Of a DNA stretch of 64,000 nucleotides, positions 7,814-16,376 are shown in pieces. The position numbers and the translations under genes are program-made. The stretch is from Streptomyces rishiriensis (GTDB lineage Bacteria; Actinomycetota; Actinomycetes; Streptomycetales; Streptomycetaceae). The DNA lies in the NCBI RefSeq assembly GCF_030815485.1, contig NZ_JAUSWV010000002.1:868001-932000 (forward strand), read 5' to 3'. Position 1 is the first letter of the stretch, and each line of letters opens with the position of its first letter. The notes beneath the pieces were generated by a model. It did no database searches, was not told the origin of the DNA, and saw nothing but the letters and a program-made list of their open reading frames with translations.

Positions 7814-8254
7814 ATGGCCAACGTCTCGCCCACCAGAGGTGACATGTCGACGCACCCCGATGTCCCCGAGATGCAGGCGAGGTACGCCCGCATGCTCGGC
7901 GGTCGTGATGTGGCGCTCGTGGACGGACCGGTGTTCCTGCTCGGTCTGTACTGCGCCGTGTCCCCGTGGATCCTTCACTACACCGCCAGCCAGCCCGCGC
8001 TCATGACCCACAACCTGATCGTCGGGATCGCGATCGGCCTGCTGGCCCTCGGATTCACCGCGGCTCCCGCGCGGATGTACGGCCTGAGCTGGGCCATGTG
8101 CGCGCTGGGCATCTGGATGATCATCGCACCGTGGGTCGTCGGCGACAGCCCGGACGCCGGTGTCGCGGTCAACAACATCATCATCGGTGCGCTGGCCCTG
8201 ATCCTGGGACTGATGTGCACCGCCACGGCGGCGCGGAGTACCCCGCAGTCGTAG
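7814..8254 (+). CDS. SPW-repeat membrane protein
   Basis: 146 aa with four hydrophobic segments (about residues 36-52, 61-78, 87-107 and 117-137). Two SPW-type repeats are visible: the first at AVSPWILH, the second degenerate at IIAPWVVG. The family is common in actinobacteria and of unknown function, presumably in the cytoplasmic membrane. The start ATG has GAAGGAGACGCGTC upstream, a strong ribosome binding site. The gene stands alone, with a strong terminator 25 bases downstream and an A+T-rich presumed promoter region upstream. Confidence 0.85.
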   Translation: MANVSPTRGDMSTHPDVPEMQARYARMLGGRDVALVDGPVFLLGLYCAVSPWILHYTASQPALMTHNLIVGIAIGLLALGFTAAPARMYGLSWAMCALGIWMIIAPWVVGDSPDAGVAVNNIIIGALALILGLMCTATAARSTPQS

Positions 8255-8278
8255 AGAGCCCCTCCCGCCCCGGACGAC

Positions 8279-8314
8279 GGCCGGGCCGGTCCCCACGCGT
8301 GGACCGGCCCGGCC
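8279..8314 (+). terminator. Strong hairpin terminator after the SPW gene
   Basis: Perfect 14-bp inverted repeat GGCCGGGCCGGTCC (8279-8292) and GGACCGGCCCGGCC (8301-8314) with an 8-base loop, 25 bases after the SPW stop codon. Confidence 0.8.
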
Positions 8315-8444
8315 GCGGCGCGTGCGTCGCCCGGCGACCTGGCGCGGAGCCTCGCTTCGTCGGTTCGTCGCCTGCCGCCGGAGGACAACCCCCGCTGCGG
8401 GCGGGGCACTTGTCGATCGGGGCGCCGCTGGACAGGATCGGCGC

Positions 8445-9017
8445 ATGGAGACCAAGGGAAGTTTCGTCGTACCGACCGCACCGCTGCGGCTCGAAGGGGC
8501 GGGGATCGTGCTGCGCGAATGGACCGAGGACGACGTCGACGCGCTGGTGGAGATGTACGACGACCCCGAGATCGCCCGGTGGACCCCGGTCGTCTCGCCC
8601 TTCGACTCCGGCGCGGCCCGCGCCTACCTCGACAAGGCGCGCACGAGCCGGGCCGAGGGCCGCACCGCCCAGCTCGCGGTCACCACGGACGGCGGGCGCC
8701 CCAGGGGCGAGGTGCTGCTGTTCCGCAGCGGTTCCGACGAGCGGGACGCCGAACTCGCCTACGGTGTCGGCGCCGAGCACCGCGGGCAGGGGCTCGCCGC
8801 CCGGGCGGTGCGCCTGGTCACGGAACTCACGCTGCGCGAACTCAGGCCACGGCGGCTGGTGTTGTGCATCGAGCACGGGAACACGGCGAGCGAGGCCGTC
8901 GCCCACGCCTGCGGGTTCACGCTCACCGACGAGCTGCCCGTGACCCGGCAGGCCAAGGGCCGCGAAGTCCTGCTGCGCACCTGGTCCCTCCGCCCGGAGA
9001 ACGCCGACCGGGGCTGA
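8445..9017 (+). CDS. GNAT-family N-acetyltransferase (RimJ/RimL-like)
   Basis: 190 aa with one GNAT domain: substrate-side motif LREWTEDDVDALVEMYDDPEIARW near residues 24-47 (typical of RimJ/RimL-type enzymes) and acetyl-CoA pyrophosphate loop EHRGQGLAARAV near 111-122. Then comes IEHGNTASEAVAHACGF, the usual C-terminal alpha/beta segment. It would transfer acetyl from acetyl-CoA to an unknown amine, possibly a protein N-terminus or a small molecule. The ATG has only a weak upstream Shine-Dalgarno. It is convergent with a second, unrelated GNAT gene. Confidence 0.88.
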   Translation: METKGSFVVPTAPLRLEGAGIVLREWTEDDVDALVEMYDDPEIARWTPVVSPFDSGAARAYLDKARTSRAEGRTAQLAVTTDGGRPRGEVLLFRSGSDERDAELAYGVGAEHRGQGLAARAVRLVTELTLRELRPRRLVLCIEHGNTASEAVAHACGFTLTDELPVTRQAKGREVLLRTWSLRPENADRG

Positions 9018-9216
9018 CGACAGCCGCCCGGCCGGGAACGTCGTACCCGCCCGGGCGTCGGCTTTCCCGTCGTCGGCCACGAGGAGTCCCGCGCCCAACC
9101 GGTCCCGAGCCGCCCCAGGGATGCAACGCGGGCCGTCCCGCTCCGGACGGCCATGCGACGCGGCGGACCGTATGGCGGCCGGGACACCTCGCACGGCGGA
9201 ACACCGGTCGCCGCCC

Positions 9217-9993
9217 TCAGCGCGCGTACACGTACGGCGTCGTGGTGCTCAGGGGCGCGAAGCCCAGACGTTCGAGGATGGGGCGGCTCTGGTCGGAGGC
9301 GTCGACCTGGAGATAGCGGTAGCCGCGGTCGGCGGCGATACGGGCGCGATGGGCGATCAGCGCGCGGTAGACGCCCCGGCCGCGCCAGCCCTCGACGGTG
9401 CCGCCGCCCCACAGGCCCGCGAACCGCGTCCCGGGGATGAGTTCCATCCGCGCCGAGCTCACCGGCACGTCCCCCGCCATCGCGACCAGGGCCACGATCG
9501 CGTCCGGCTCGGCGGTGAGCCGCGCGAGCAGGAGGTCGCGCAGCCAGGAGCCGTCGTGTCCGAACGCCCTCTCGTTCGCCTCGACCATGAGCTCGACGCC
9601 CGCCCGGTCCGTGACGGGGACGATGCGGACGCCCACGGGCGGTTCGGCGTCCATCAGCTGGTCGACGGTCTCCCCGATCATCAAGGTCTCCTCCGGATCG
9701 GCGGTGAAACCGGCCGCCGCGAGACGTTGCGCGAGGTCGGCCGGACGGTCGTGCCCGTACAGCTTCCACTCGAACTCGTGGCCGAGCCCGGTAAAGTAGG
9801 CGACCTGTTCCGCGATCACCGCGTCGGCGTCGCCCGAGTCCAGGTCCGACCAGAGCACCCCGCTCCAGCCGCCCTCCCCGCCGACATGACGGACCACGCC
9901 GCCGGTCCGTTCGACGCGCGCGTCGGAGCTCTCGGGGCGCGCGCCCTCGCGCATGTCCCGGTCGTACAGGGCGAGTACCGCGGCATGATCCAT
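9217..9993 (-). CDS. GNAT-family acetyltransferase, two-domain form
   Basis: 258 aa. The N-terminal half (YFTGLGHEFEWKLYGHDRPADL...LAAAGFTADPEETLMIG) is a non-canonical GNAT-like half. The C-terminal half is the active-looking GNAT domain: GLWGGGTVEGWRGRGVYRALIAHR is the acetyl-CoA loop, then YRYLQVDASDQSRPILERLGF. This tandem layout is common in Streptomyces. The substrate is unknown. It ends with YVYAR. It shares the short region to the MerR gene (same strand, 41 bases apart), so the two may be one transcript. Confidence 0.88.
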   Translation of the reverse strand: MDHAAVLALYDRDMREGARPESSDARVERTGGVVRHVGGEGGWSGVLWSDLDSGDADAVIAEQVAYFTGLGHEFEWKLYGHDRPADLAQRLAAAGFTADPEETLMIGETVDQLMDAEPPVGVRIVPVTDRAGVELMVEANERAFGHDGSWLRDLLLARLTAEPDAIVALVAMAGDVPVSSARMELIPGTRFAGLWGGGTVEGWRGRGVYRALIAHRARIAADRGYRYLQVDASDQSRPILERLGFAPLSTTTPYVYAR

Positions 9994-10033
9994 GCGCCCA
10001 CTCCAGCACCCGCGCCCGTCCTCGACAACGCAA

Positions 10034-10432
10034 TTACCCGTGCGGGGACGAGTGGGGCGCTGCCACACCGTCCGGTCGTACCGCCGAGAAATAGGCGCTC
10101 AACCGGTCGCGGTTGCGGGCCAGGCAGTCGATCCGGGCCTGGATGCGGTCGATGTGACCCTCGAGGAGCGCGGCGGTCTCCGGGGTGAGGTGCTCGGCCG
10201 GCAGGACGATCTCGTCGGGACCGGACAGATACGGCAGGATCGCGCGGATCATCTCGGTGGTGAGGCCGGATTCGAGCAGCCCGCGGATCTGCTGGACGTC
10301 CCGGACGGCCGCCTCCCCGTACGAGCGATAGCCGTTCTCGCCCCGGTCGGGGTGGAGCAGGTCCTGCTCCTCGTAGTAGCGGAGCAGCCGGGTGGGGACG
10401 CCCGTGCGGCCGGAGAGGTCACCGATCTTCAT
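10034..10432 (-). CDS. MerR-family transcriptional regulator
   Basis: 132 aa. The N-terminal HTH is MKIGDLSGRTGVPTRLLRYY, followed by the typical EEQDLLHPDRGENGYRSYGE and a coiled-coil dimerisation helix (about 80-118). No Cys ligands for a metal are present, so it is more like drug- or redox-sensing members. The ATG at 10432 is preceded by CGGAGCGCGAC; the longer frame starting at 10474 has no support. It is divergent from an MFS exporter, and the intervening promoter has MerR architecture, so it most likely controls that exporter. Confidence 0.9.
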   Translation of the reverse strand: MKIGDLSGRTGVPTRLLRYYEEQDLLHPDRGENGYRSYGEAAVRDVQQIRGLLESGLTTEMIRAILPYLSGPDEIVLPAEHLTPETAALLEGHIDRIQARIDCLARNRDRLSAYFSAVRPDGVAAPHSSPHG

Positions 10433-10516
10433 GTCGCGCTCCGATCGTCGCTTCCGGTCGCAGGTGCCCGTCACGGCGCCCTCGTCGCCCGGCGCGGGTT
10501 CCGAGCAGGGCCACGC

Positions 10517-10548
10517 TTGCCTTCACACTGATGTGAATGTTCGAGCAT
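10517..10548 (+). promoter_or_regulatory. MerR-type promoter of the MFS exporter gene
   Basis: A -35 TTGCCT (10517-10522) is followed by a 20-base spacer to GAGCAT (10543-10548). The spacer is occupied by a perfect dyad TTCACA-N4-TGTGAA (10522-10537). Overlong spacers with a central palindrome are the hallmark of MerR-activated promoters. The -10 ends 7 bases before the ATG at 10555, which predicts a leaderless transcript. Confidence 0.6.
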
Positions 10549-10554
10549 GGTCGC

Positions 10555-11754
10555 ATGTCCACCACCTCCATGGTCAAGGGCACCGCCGTGCCCGCGTCCC
10601 TGCCCTGGCCGGGGCTGCTCGCCCTGTCCACGGCCGCCTTCACCGCCGTGGTGACCGAGTTGCTCCCCGCCGGGTTGCTGCCGCGCATGGCGCTCGCGCT
10701 CGGCGTCCCCGAGGCCCGGGTCGGGTTTCTGGTCACCGGGTACGCGGTGGCGTCGTTCGCGGCGGCGATCCCGGTGACCGCGCTGCTGCGCGGCCTGCCG
10801 CGCCGGCCGGTCCTCGTCGGCACCCTGCTGGGCTTCGCGCTGAGCAACGCGGTCGTCGCCCTGTCGTCGTCGTACGGCCTGACCTTCGCCGCACGTCTGG
10901 TCGCCGGCGTCATGGGCGGCACGCTGTGGGCGATGCTCGCCGGGTACGCGGCCCGGATGGTGCCGGCCGAGCGGCGCGGCCGGGCGATCGCGGTCGTGCT
11001 GGCCGGCATCACGCTCGCGCTGTCGCTGGGCGTGCCCGCCGGAACGGCGCTGGCCGAGATGCTCGGCTGGCGCGTGACGTTCGGGCTGCTGTCCGGGCTC
11101 GCGGTGCTGCTCGTGGGCTGGGTGCGGTGGCGGGTCCCGCGCTTCCCGGGCGAGGCACGGGGCGAGCGGGTGCCGCTCGCCCGGGTCGCCCTGCTGCCGG
11201 GACTCCCGGTGATCCTTTCCGTCACCTTGTTCCTGCTGCTGGGCCACCAGGTGCTGTACACGTACATCGCGCCGTTCACCGAGCACGCGGGGTTCGGACG
11301 CACGGACGTGGTGCTGCTGGTGTTCGGGGCGGCCACGGTCGCCGGGATCTGGGGGACGGGCCTGCTGGTGGACCGCCGTCCGCGCGCCACGCTGCTCGGC
11401 GCGCTCGCCGTCTGCGCGGCGGTCATGCTCGCCCTCGGCCGGTACGCCGACGCGCCCGCCGTGCTGCTGGTCTCCGTCGCCCTGTGGGGAGTGGCCTTCG
11501 GCGGGGCGCCGACCCTCGTCCAGACGGCACTGGTGGACGCTTCGGGGCCCGCCGCCTCGGACGTGGCGACCTCGCTCCAGACCACGGTGTACAACGCGGG
11601 CATCGCGGGCGGCTCACTGACCGGAGGCGTGGTCCTGGAGACGCTGGGCGCGGGGGCCCTGCCCTGGACGGCGCTGCCCCTGGTAGCACTGGCCCTCGCC
11701 GCGGCCGCGCTGGGCCGCCGGCACGCCTTTCCGGTCACGCGGAGCCGGGCCTAG
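10555..11754 (+). CDS. MFS transporter (drug-efflux type, 12 TM)
   Basis: 399 aa with about twelve hydrophobic helices. The family motif after helix 2 appears as LLRGLPRRPVLVGTLLGFAL, and GVMGGTLWAMLAGYAARMVPAERRGRAIA is the conserved helix 4-5 region of DHA1-type exporters (arabinose-efflux/chloramphenicol-resistance group). It sits in the cytoplasmic membrane and probably exports a small toxic molecule by proton antiport. I prefer the ATG at 10555 over one at 10537 because the MerR-type -10 element lies just upstream of it. The divergent MerR regulator supports substrate-induced expression. Confidence 0.9.
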   Translation: MSTTSMVKGTAVPASLPWPGLLALSTAAFTAVVTELLPAGLLPRMALALGVPEARVGFLVTGYAVASFAAAIPVTALLRGLPRRPVLVGTLLGFALSNAVVALSSSYGLTFAARLVAGVMGGTLWAMLAGYAARMVPAERRGRAIAVVLAGITLALSLGVPAGTALAEMLGWRVTFGLLSGLAVLLVGWVRWRVPRFPGEARGERVPLARVALLPGLPVILSVTLFLLLGHQVLYTYIAPFTEHAGFGRTDVVLLVFGAATVAGIWGTGLLVDRRPRATLLGALAVCAAVMLALGRYADAPAVLLVSVALWGVAFGGAPTLVQTALVDASGPAASDVATSLQTTVYNAGIAGGSLTGGVVLETLGAGALPWTALPLVALALAAAALGRRHAFPVTRSRA

Positions 11755-11804
11755 GCCGGGCCGGCCTGCGAAGCCCGGGTCCCCCGCGAGGAGCGCCGTG
11801 CGTC

Positions 11805-12190
11805 ATGGTCGAGGCCGCCGAACCGCCGTATCCGCGCCGCTGTGTGCAACTCGCCGCCGGAGGCCCTGCGGTCGGGGGACGAGCCGTGCGGTTCGGTGCT
11901 GGTGGGCGCGGACGGCACGGTACTCGCCGAGGACCACAACAGGGTGGGTTTCCGGCGACCGCAGGCCCACCCAGGCGCGGGCTGCCGCGCGCAGCGGACA
12001 GTGTTCGCCGGACGTGCAGACCGTCGCCGCGGTCCGCTCCGAGGGCGACAGACGGGCCGCCGACCAGCGGGCCGGCTCGAACTGGAGGCGCCGGGTCCGG
12101 TGCGGACCCCGCCCGAGCAGTTCCCTCGCCGGACCTCGTCCGAGCTGAGCGCCGGCGCGGCGCAGGCCCCTCGCTCCGCCGCGTGCGACC
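11805..12190. pseudogene. Nucleoside/guanine deaminase pseudogene with an internally inverted block
   Basis: On the plus strand an ATG with GAGGAG upstream opens PPYPRRCVQLAA. One extra base near 11860 shifts the frame, after which EALRSGDEPCGSVLVG and TVLAEDHNRV follow, the N-terminal half of a CDD-type deaminase. The middle of the gene then appears on the opposite strand (about 12100 down to 11948): RTRRLQFEPARWSAARLSP, then ERTAATVCTSGEHCPLRAAA and WVGL, which is the zinc-site region. The C-terminal part resumes on the plus strand from about 12112 (EQFPRRTSSELSAGA). The catalytic H-P-E is now R-L-Q and the PxxC second Cys is Arg, so it is dead. Confidence 0.75.
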
Positions 12191-12225
12191 GAGGGGACCT
12201 GCACATCCGTCCGCCGCGGGGCGGC

Positions 12226-12927
12226 TCAGCGCTCCGCGTGCGGGCGGAACCGCCGCTGGAGGGCCACACCGCCGAGCAGCAGGGCCGCGCTGCCGGCGAG
12301 GGCGGGCAGGGTGGCGTCGGCGCCCGTGCGGGCGAGCGAGGACACGGCCTCGGGCACCCCGCTGTGCGACGCGAGGGCCGGCGTCTGCGGAACGGCCCGC
12401 GGGCCCGGATGCTGGGGCTGCGAGGGCGGGTTGTGCCGGGCCGGCGGCTGCGGAGCGGGCTCGCCGGGCGGCGCGGGCTCCGCATCGGAAACGTTGACGG
12501 ACTCGTTGCCGAATGCCGGGTTCGCGATGCCGACGGCGTTCACGCTGTTGCCGCTGACGTTCACCGGGAGGTGGACCGGCAACTGGACGCCGTTGCCGGA
12601 GACGACACCCGGGGAGTCCTGCGTGACGCCGTGCGCGGCTGCGCCTCCGTCGGACGACGCGCCGCGCGGCCCGGCAGCGGCCGCCGCACCCTCGTTGACG
12701 CAGGTGTTGCCCGCCGCGGGGTTCAGCACCCCCACCACGTTCACCGTGTTCCCGCACAGGTTCACGGGGAGGTTCACCGGCAGCTGGAGACCGTTGCCGG
12801 AGATCAGCCCGGGCGAGTCGGCCGCGGAGCCGTCCGCCGCGGAGTCGGCGTGTGCGGGCAGTGTCACAGCCATCGCACCGGAAACCGCGGCGACGGCCAT
12901 CACACCGGTTCGGGTAACCCGTCTCAT
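12226..12927 (-). CDS. Long chaplin with two chaplin domains and LARTG sorting signal
   Basis: 233 aa, secreted and sortase-anchored surface protein of aerial hyphae. Signal peptide residues 1-27 (cleavage after AHA). Chaplin domain 1 is about 38-79 (DSPGLISGNGLQLPVNLPVN...CGNTVNVVGVLNPAAGNTC) with its two Cys. Domain 2 is about 104-146, and here both Cys positions are Ser (VSGNSVN...GNESVN). A Pro-rich linker (150-185) precedes the sorting signal LARTG at 198-202, a hydrophobic helix and a basic tail RRFRPHAER. This is the ChpA/B/C class of S. coelicolor. The ATG at 12927 has GGAAGG nine bases upstream. I cannot say which of chpA-C it matches. Confidence 0.92.
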   Translation of the reverse strand: MRRVTRTGVMAVAAVSGAMAVTLPAHADSAADGSAADSPGLISGNGLQLPVNLPVNLCGNTVNVVGVLNPAAGNTCVNEGAAAAAGPRGASSDGGAAAHGVTQDSPGVVSGNGVQLPVHLPVNVSGNSVNAVGIANPAFGNESVNVSDAEPAPPGEPAPQPPARHNPPSQPQHPGPRAVPQTPALASHSGVPEAVSSLARTGADATLPALAGSAALLLGGVALQRRFRPHAER

Positions 12928-13228
12928 GGGTCCCTGCCTTCCAGACATCAATCGCGGGCACTCGCCCGCACCGGTAGAACGTCGGCGCGCCGCCCGAGTT
13001 ATGCCTGAACGCTTTTTCACCCCTTTGGCTCCCTTTTCTGATCCCCCTCCGGTCCCGTCCTCGAACTGGTGTCAGCCGCCCCGCACGGGCCTCGCGGGCC
13101 GCGCCCGGCGCGGCGCCCAAGGGGGCCCGGGGCCGCCCCCGCCCGCCCGGAGGCGGGTCGCCGGCGGGCCGCTTATCGTGAGCGAGGGCGCCGTTCCCGG
13201 ACCGCTGCGGGCGTCTCTGGAGGCACTG
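12928..13228. other. Divergent region between chaplin and secreted hydrolase genes
   Basis: No gene. It holds a small hairpin GCGGGC-N4-GCCCGC (12954-12969) that would lie in the chaplin mRNA leader about 27 bases before its start codon, an A+T-leaning stretch near 13005-13040 likely to belong to the chaplin promoter, and a G+C-rich leader for the hydrolase. Confidence 0.45.
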
Positions 13229-14848
13229 ATGCTGGTCAAGCTGCCGACGCGGCCCGGGCTGCGGCGCTGCGCGCTCGCCGCGACCGCCGCACTGACCCTG
13301 ATGGGCGCGGGCCTGCCGACGGCGACCGCGCACCGCGACACCGAAGGGGACGACCGTCCCGATCTCTCCCGGTTCTACGGCCAGAAGATCGTGTGGGCGG
13401 CGTGCGAGGGCGACGGCATGCCGGAAGACCTGCAGTGCGCCGACCTGACCGTCCCCCTCGACTACGGCCGCCCCACATCCGGCACGCTCGACCTCGCGCT
13501 CGCCCGCTACCGGGCCACCGGCGACAAGCGCGGCTCGGTGGTGCTCAACTTCGGTGGCCCCGGCGGCCCAGGCGTCCCCGAACTCGCCTACGCAGGCAAG
13601 GGGTTCATGGATCTCACCGACGCCTACGACGTGGTCGGCCTCGATCCCCGGGGTGTCGGCCGCTCCTCCCCCGTCAGCTGCGGGGACGGCGCCGAGAGCG
13701 GGCTGGCCTCCCTGGACGACGAGTCGGCTCTCACCGATCCCCAGGCGTTCCTCACCCGGCTGAAGCGGGTCGCCGCCGACTGCGCCGAGCACTCCGGACC
13801 GGTGCTGCCGCACATAGGCACCGTCGACGCGGCACAGGACCTGGACGTGCTGCGCGCGGCGCTCGGTGACCGCAAGCTCAACTACCTGGGCTTCTCGTAC
13901 GGCACCCGGCTCGGCGCGGTCTACGCCGCCCGGTTCCCCGGCAAGGTGGGCCGGCTCGTCCTCGACGGCGTCGACACCCTGACCGAGCCGCTCACCGAGC
14001 AGGGCGTCGCGGGCGCCCGGGGGCAGCAGGTGGCGCTGGACGACTTCGTCGGCTGGTGCACCAAGGACATCGCCTGCCCGTTCGGTCAGGATCCGCGGGT
14101 GGCCCGCGAGGAGGTCGTCCGGCTCGTGCGCTCGCTGGACGAGGACCCGGTGCCGACCGACTTCGGCGAGGACTTCTCCGGCCAGGACCTCGTCGGCGCG
14201 CTCGGGCAGGGGCTGTACAGCAAGGAGCTGTGGCCGCTGCTGGAACGGGCACTGGCGCAGCTCATCGAGAACGGCGACGCCAGCGGCGTACTGAGCTTCG
14301 CGACCGGCGGCTTCGCCCTCCCGCTGCCGTTCACGCTGCGGGACCCGGCCCGCGGCGAGCCCTCCCCCGGGGCCCTCGTCGACGAGGAGGACATCCCCCT
14401 CGACAACCTGCCCGCGGCGCTGATGGCCATCAACTGCGCCGACGACCCCGACCGGCCGACGGCCGCGCAGATCACCGCGGACCTCGAGCGGCTGCGTGCG
14501 GCGTACGACAAGGCCTCACCGGTCTTCGGCCAGTACCGCCTCAACGAGGTCCTGATGTGCTACGGCCGTCCCAAGGGCACCGACTTCATCCGCGACGAGG
14601 TGAAGGACCTCAGCACCCCGAAGATGCTGCTGGTGGGCACGCGTGGCGACCCGGCGACGCCGTACCGCTGGACCGTCGAGACGGCGAAGCGTCTCGGCTC
14701 CCCCGCCGTGGTGCTCGACAACAAGGGCGACGGGCACACCGGATACGGGTCGTCCAAGTGCGTGCACCGCAAGGTCGACGACTTCCTGCTGTACGGCTCC
14801 CTCCCGCCCAGCGGCAGTTCCTGCGGGCCCGACGAGGACGACGGCTGA
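13229..14848 (+). CDS. Secreted alpha/beta hydrolase of the tripeptidyl aminopeptidase (TAP/SlpD) type
   Basis: 539 aa with an N-terminal signal peptide (basic start, hydrophobic CALAATAALTLMGAGLP, then AHR). The oxyanion-hole region is NFGGPGGPGVPE, DPRGVGRS follows, and the catalytic Ser sits in LGFSYGTRLG. The C-terminal TAP-like domain has LLVGTRGDPATPY (catalytic Asp) and GDGHTGYGSSKC (catalytic His). Family members release tripeptides or single residues from extracellular peptides, and some are lipoproteins or cell-wall associated. Paired Cys in the lid are present. The ATG has TCTGGAGG six bases upstream. The next gene starts directly after its stop, so the two are one operon. Confidence 0.92.
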   Translation: MLVKLPTRPGLRRCALAATAALTLMGAGLPTATAHRDTEGDDRPDLSRFYGQKIVWAACEGDGMPEDLQCADLTVPLDYGRPTSGTLDLALARYRATGDKRGSVVLNFGGPGGPGVPELAYAGKGFMDLTDAYDVVGLDPRGVGRSSPVSCGDGAESGLASLDDESALTDPQAFLTRLKRVAADCAEHSGPVLPHIGTVDAAQDLDVLRAALGDRKLNYLGFSYGTRLGAVYAARFPGKVGRLVLDGVDTLTEPLTEQGVAGARGQQVALDDFVGWCTKDIACPFGQDPRVAREEVVRLVRSLDEDPVPTDFGEDFSGQDLVGALGQGLYSKELWPLLERALAQLIENGDASGVLSFATGGFALPLPFTLRDPARGEPSPGALVDEEDIPLDNLPAALMAINCADDPDRPTAAQITADLERLRAAYDKASPVFGQYRLNEVLMCYGRPKGTDFIRDEVKDLSTPKMLLVGTRGDPATPYRWTVETAKRLGSPAVVLDNKGDGHTGYGSSKCVHRKVDDFLLYGSLPPSGSSCGPDEDDG

Positions 14849-16339
14849 GTGCGCCGGTACCTGCCGCTGCTGCTCGTCTGTCTCCTCGCGGCCGCGGCGA
14901 CGGCAGCCTCGTCCGCCCGGTCCCCCTGGTGGTGGATCGCGGCCGGTCCGCTGCTGGCGTCGGCCTGTCTGGGCGGCTGGGACCTGCTCCAGCGCCGCCG
15001 CTCCGTACTGCGCAACCACCCGCTGGTCGGACGGCTGCGGTATCCGTCGGAGCCGGTACGCGTGCGTCCGGCGAGCGGCGGCGCGCGGGAGCCGTTCGGC
15101 GGCGACCGGGACGTGGACGAGTATCTGGTGCCCTCGCTGCGTCCGGTCGAGCCGGCCGAGGAACCTCCGAGGGTGCGGGTGGGCGGGCCGGACTGCTCCC
15201 AGCCCTACGACATGGCGCTGCTGAACGTGTCCGCGATGAGCTTCGGCGCGTTGTCGTCACGCGCGGTCCTCGCCCTCAACAGAGGTGCGGCGCTGGGTCG
15301 TTTCGCGCAGGACACCGGGGAGGGCGGGCTGTCGGAGCACCATCTGCGCGGCGGCGGCGACCTGGTCTGGGAGATCGGGACGGGGTACTTCGGCTGCCGC
15401 GACGCCGACGGCGGTTTCGACGCGCGGGAGTTCGCGGACAAGGCGGCGCTGCCCGAGGTGAGGTGCGTGTCGCTGAAGTTGTCCCAGGGGGCCGCGCCGG
15501 GCAGCGGCGGGACGCTGCCCGGGGTGAAGGTGAGCGCCGAGATCGCGCGGGAACGGAAGGTCCCGGTGGGCGAGACGGTGATGTCGCCGCCCTGCCACCG
15601 GGTGTTCTCGACGGCACGTGAACTGGTGCTGTTCCTGGCCCGGCTGCGTGAGCTGGCGGGCGGCAAACCGACCGGGTTCAAGCTGTGCGTGGGCTCGCGG
15701 CGTGAGTTCCTCGCGGTGTGCGCGGCGATGGTGGCGGAGGGCCTGACGCCCGACTTCGTGGTGGTGGACGGATCGGAGGGCGGGACGGGCGCCGGGCCCG
15801 CGGGGTTCGCCGGGCATCTCGGCATGCCCCTCACCGAGGGTTTGATCACCGTGCACAACGCCCTGCTCGGCGTCGGGCTCCGGGACCGGGTGCGGATCGG
15901 GGCGAGCGGGCGGATCGCCACCGGCTCGGACATCGTCACCCGTCTCGCGCAGGGCGCCGACTACACCAACGCGGCCCGGGCGATGATGCGCGCCGTCGGC
16001 TGTGTCGGCGCGCTGCGGTGTCACACCGGAACCTGCCCGTCCGGCGTCGCGACCCAGGATCCGCTGCGGGTCCGTGCCCTGAACGTGGCCGACCAGGCCC
16101 GGCGGGTCCGGCGCTACCAGTGGGAGACGGTCCGCGACGCCGTCCGGATCATGGCGGCGATGGGCGTCCGCGAGCCTGCCGAGCTCACCCCCGGCCATCT
16201 GGTCCGGCGGACCCGGCCCGGCGCCTGCCGCTCGTACGCGGAGCTGTACGAGTGGCTGGCGCCGGGAGAACTGCTCGCCGGACCACCGCAGACCTGGGAG
16301 GCGGACTGGAAGGCCGCGGACCCGGACGGCTTCGGATAG
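14849..16339 (+). CDS. FMN-binding glutamate synthase-family protein, membrane-anchored
   Basis: 496 aa. Two N-terminal hydrophobic segments (about 4-22 and 27-45) precede a GltB-type central and FMN domain: LNVSAMSFGALSSRAVLALN, VDGSEGGTGAGP and IGASGRIATGSDIVTRLAQGAD. A [3Fe-4S] motif follows, C-x5-C-x4-C, in CVGALRCHTGTCPSG. It lacks the glutaminase domain of true glutamate synthase, so it is the stand-alone FMN/Fe-S oxidoreductase type found in many bacteria with unknown substrate. It starts with GTG immediately after the TGA of the TAP-type hydrolase, which implies coupled translation. Confidence 0.9.
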   Translation: MRRYLPLLLVCLLAAAATAASSARSPWWWIAAGPLLASACLGGWDLLQRRRSVLRNHPLVGRLRYPSEPVRVRPASGGAREPFGGDRDVDEYLVPSLRPVEPAEEPPRVRVGGPDCSQPYDMALLNVSAMSFGALSSRAVLALNRGAALGRFAQDTGEGGLSEHHLRGGGDLVWEIGTGYFGCRDADGGFDAREFADKAALPEVRCVSLKLSQGAAPGSGGTLPGVKVSAEIARERKVPVGETVMSPPCHRVFSTARELVLFLARLRELAGGKPTGFKLCVGSRREFLAVCAAMVAEGLTPDFVVVDGSEGGTGAGPAGFAGHLGMPLTEGLITVHNALLGVGLRDRVRIGASGRIATGSDIVTRLAQGADYTNAARAMMRAVGCVGALRCHTGTCPSGVATQDPLRVRALNVADQARRVRRYQWETVRDAVRIMAAMGVREPAELTPGHLVRRTRPGACRSYAELYEWLAPGELLAGPPQTWEADWKAADPDGFG

Positions 16340-16376
16340 CGAGGGCCCCGCGGCAGACGGCCACACCGCTATACGG

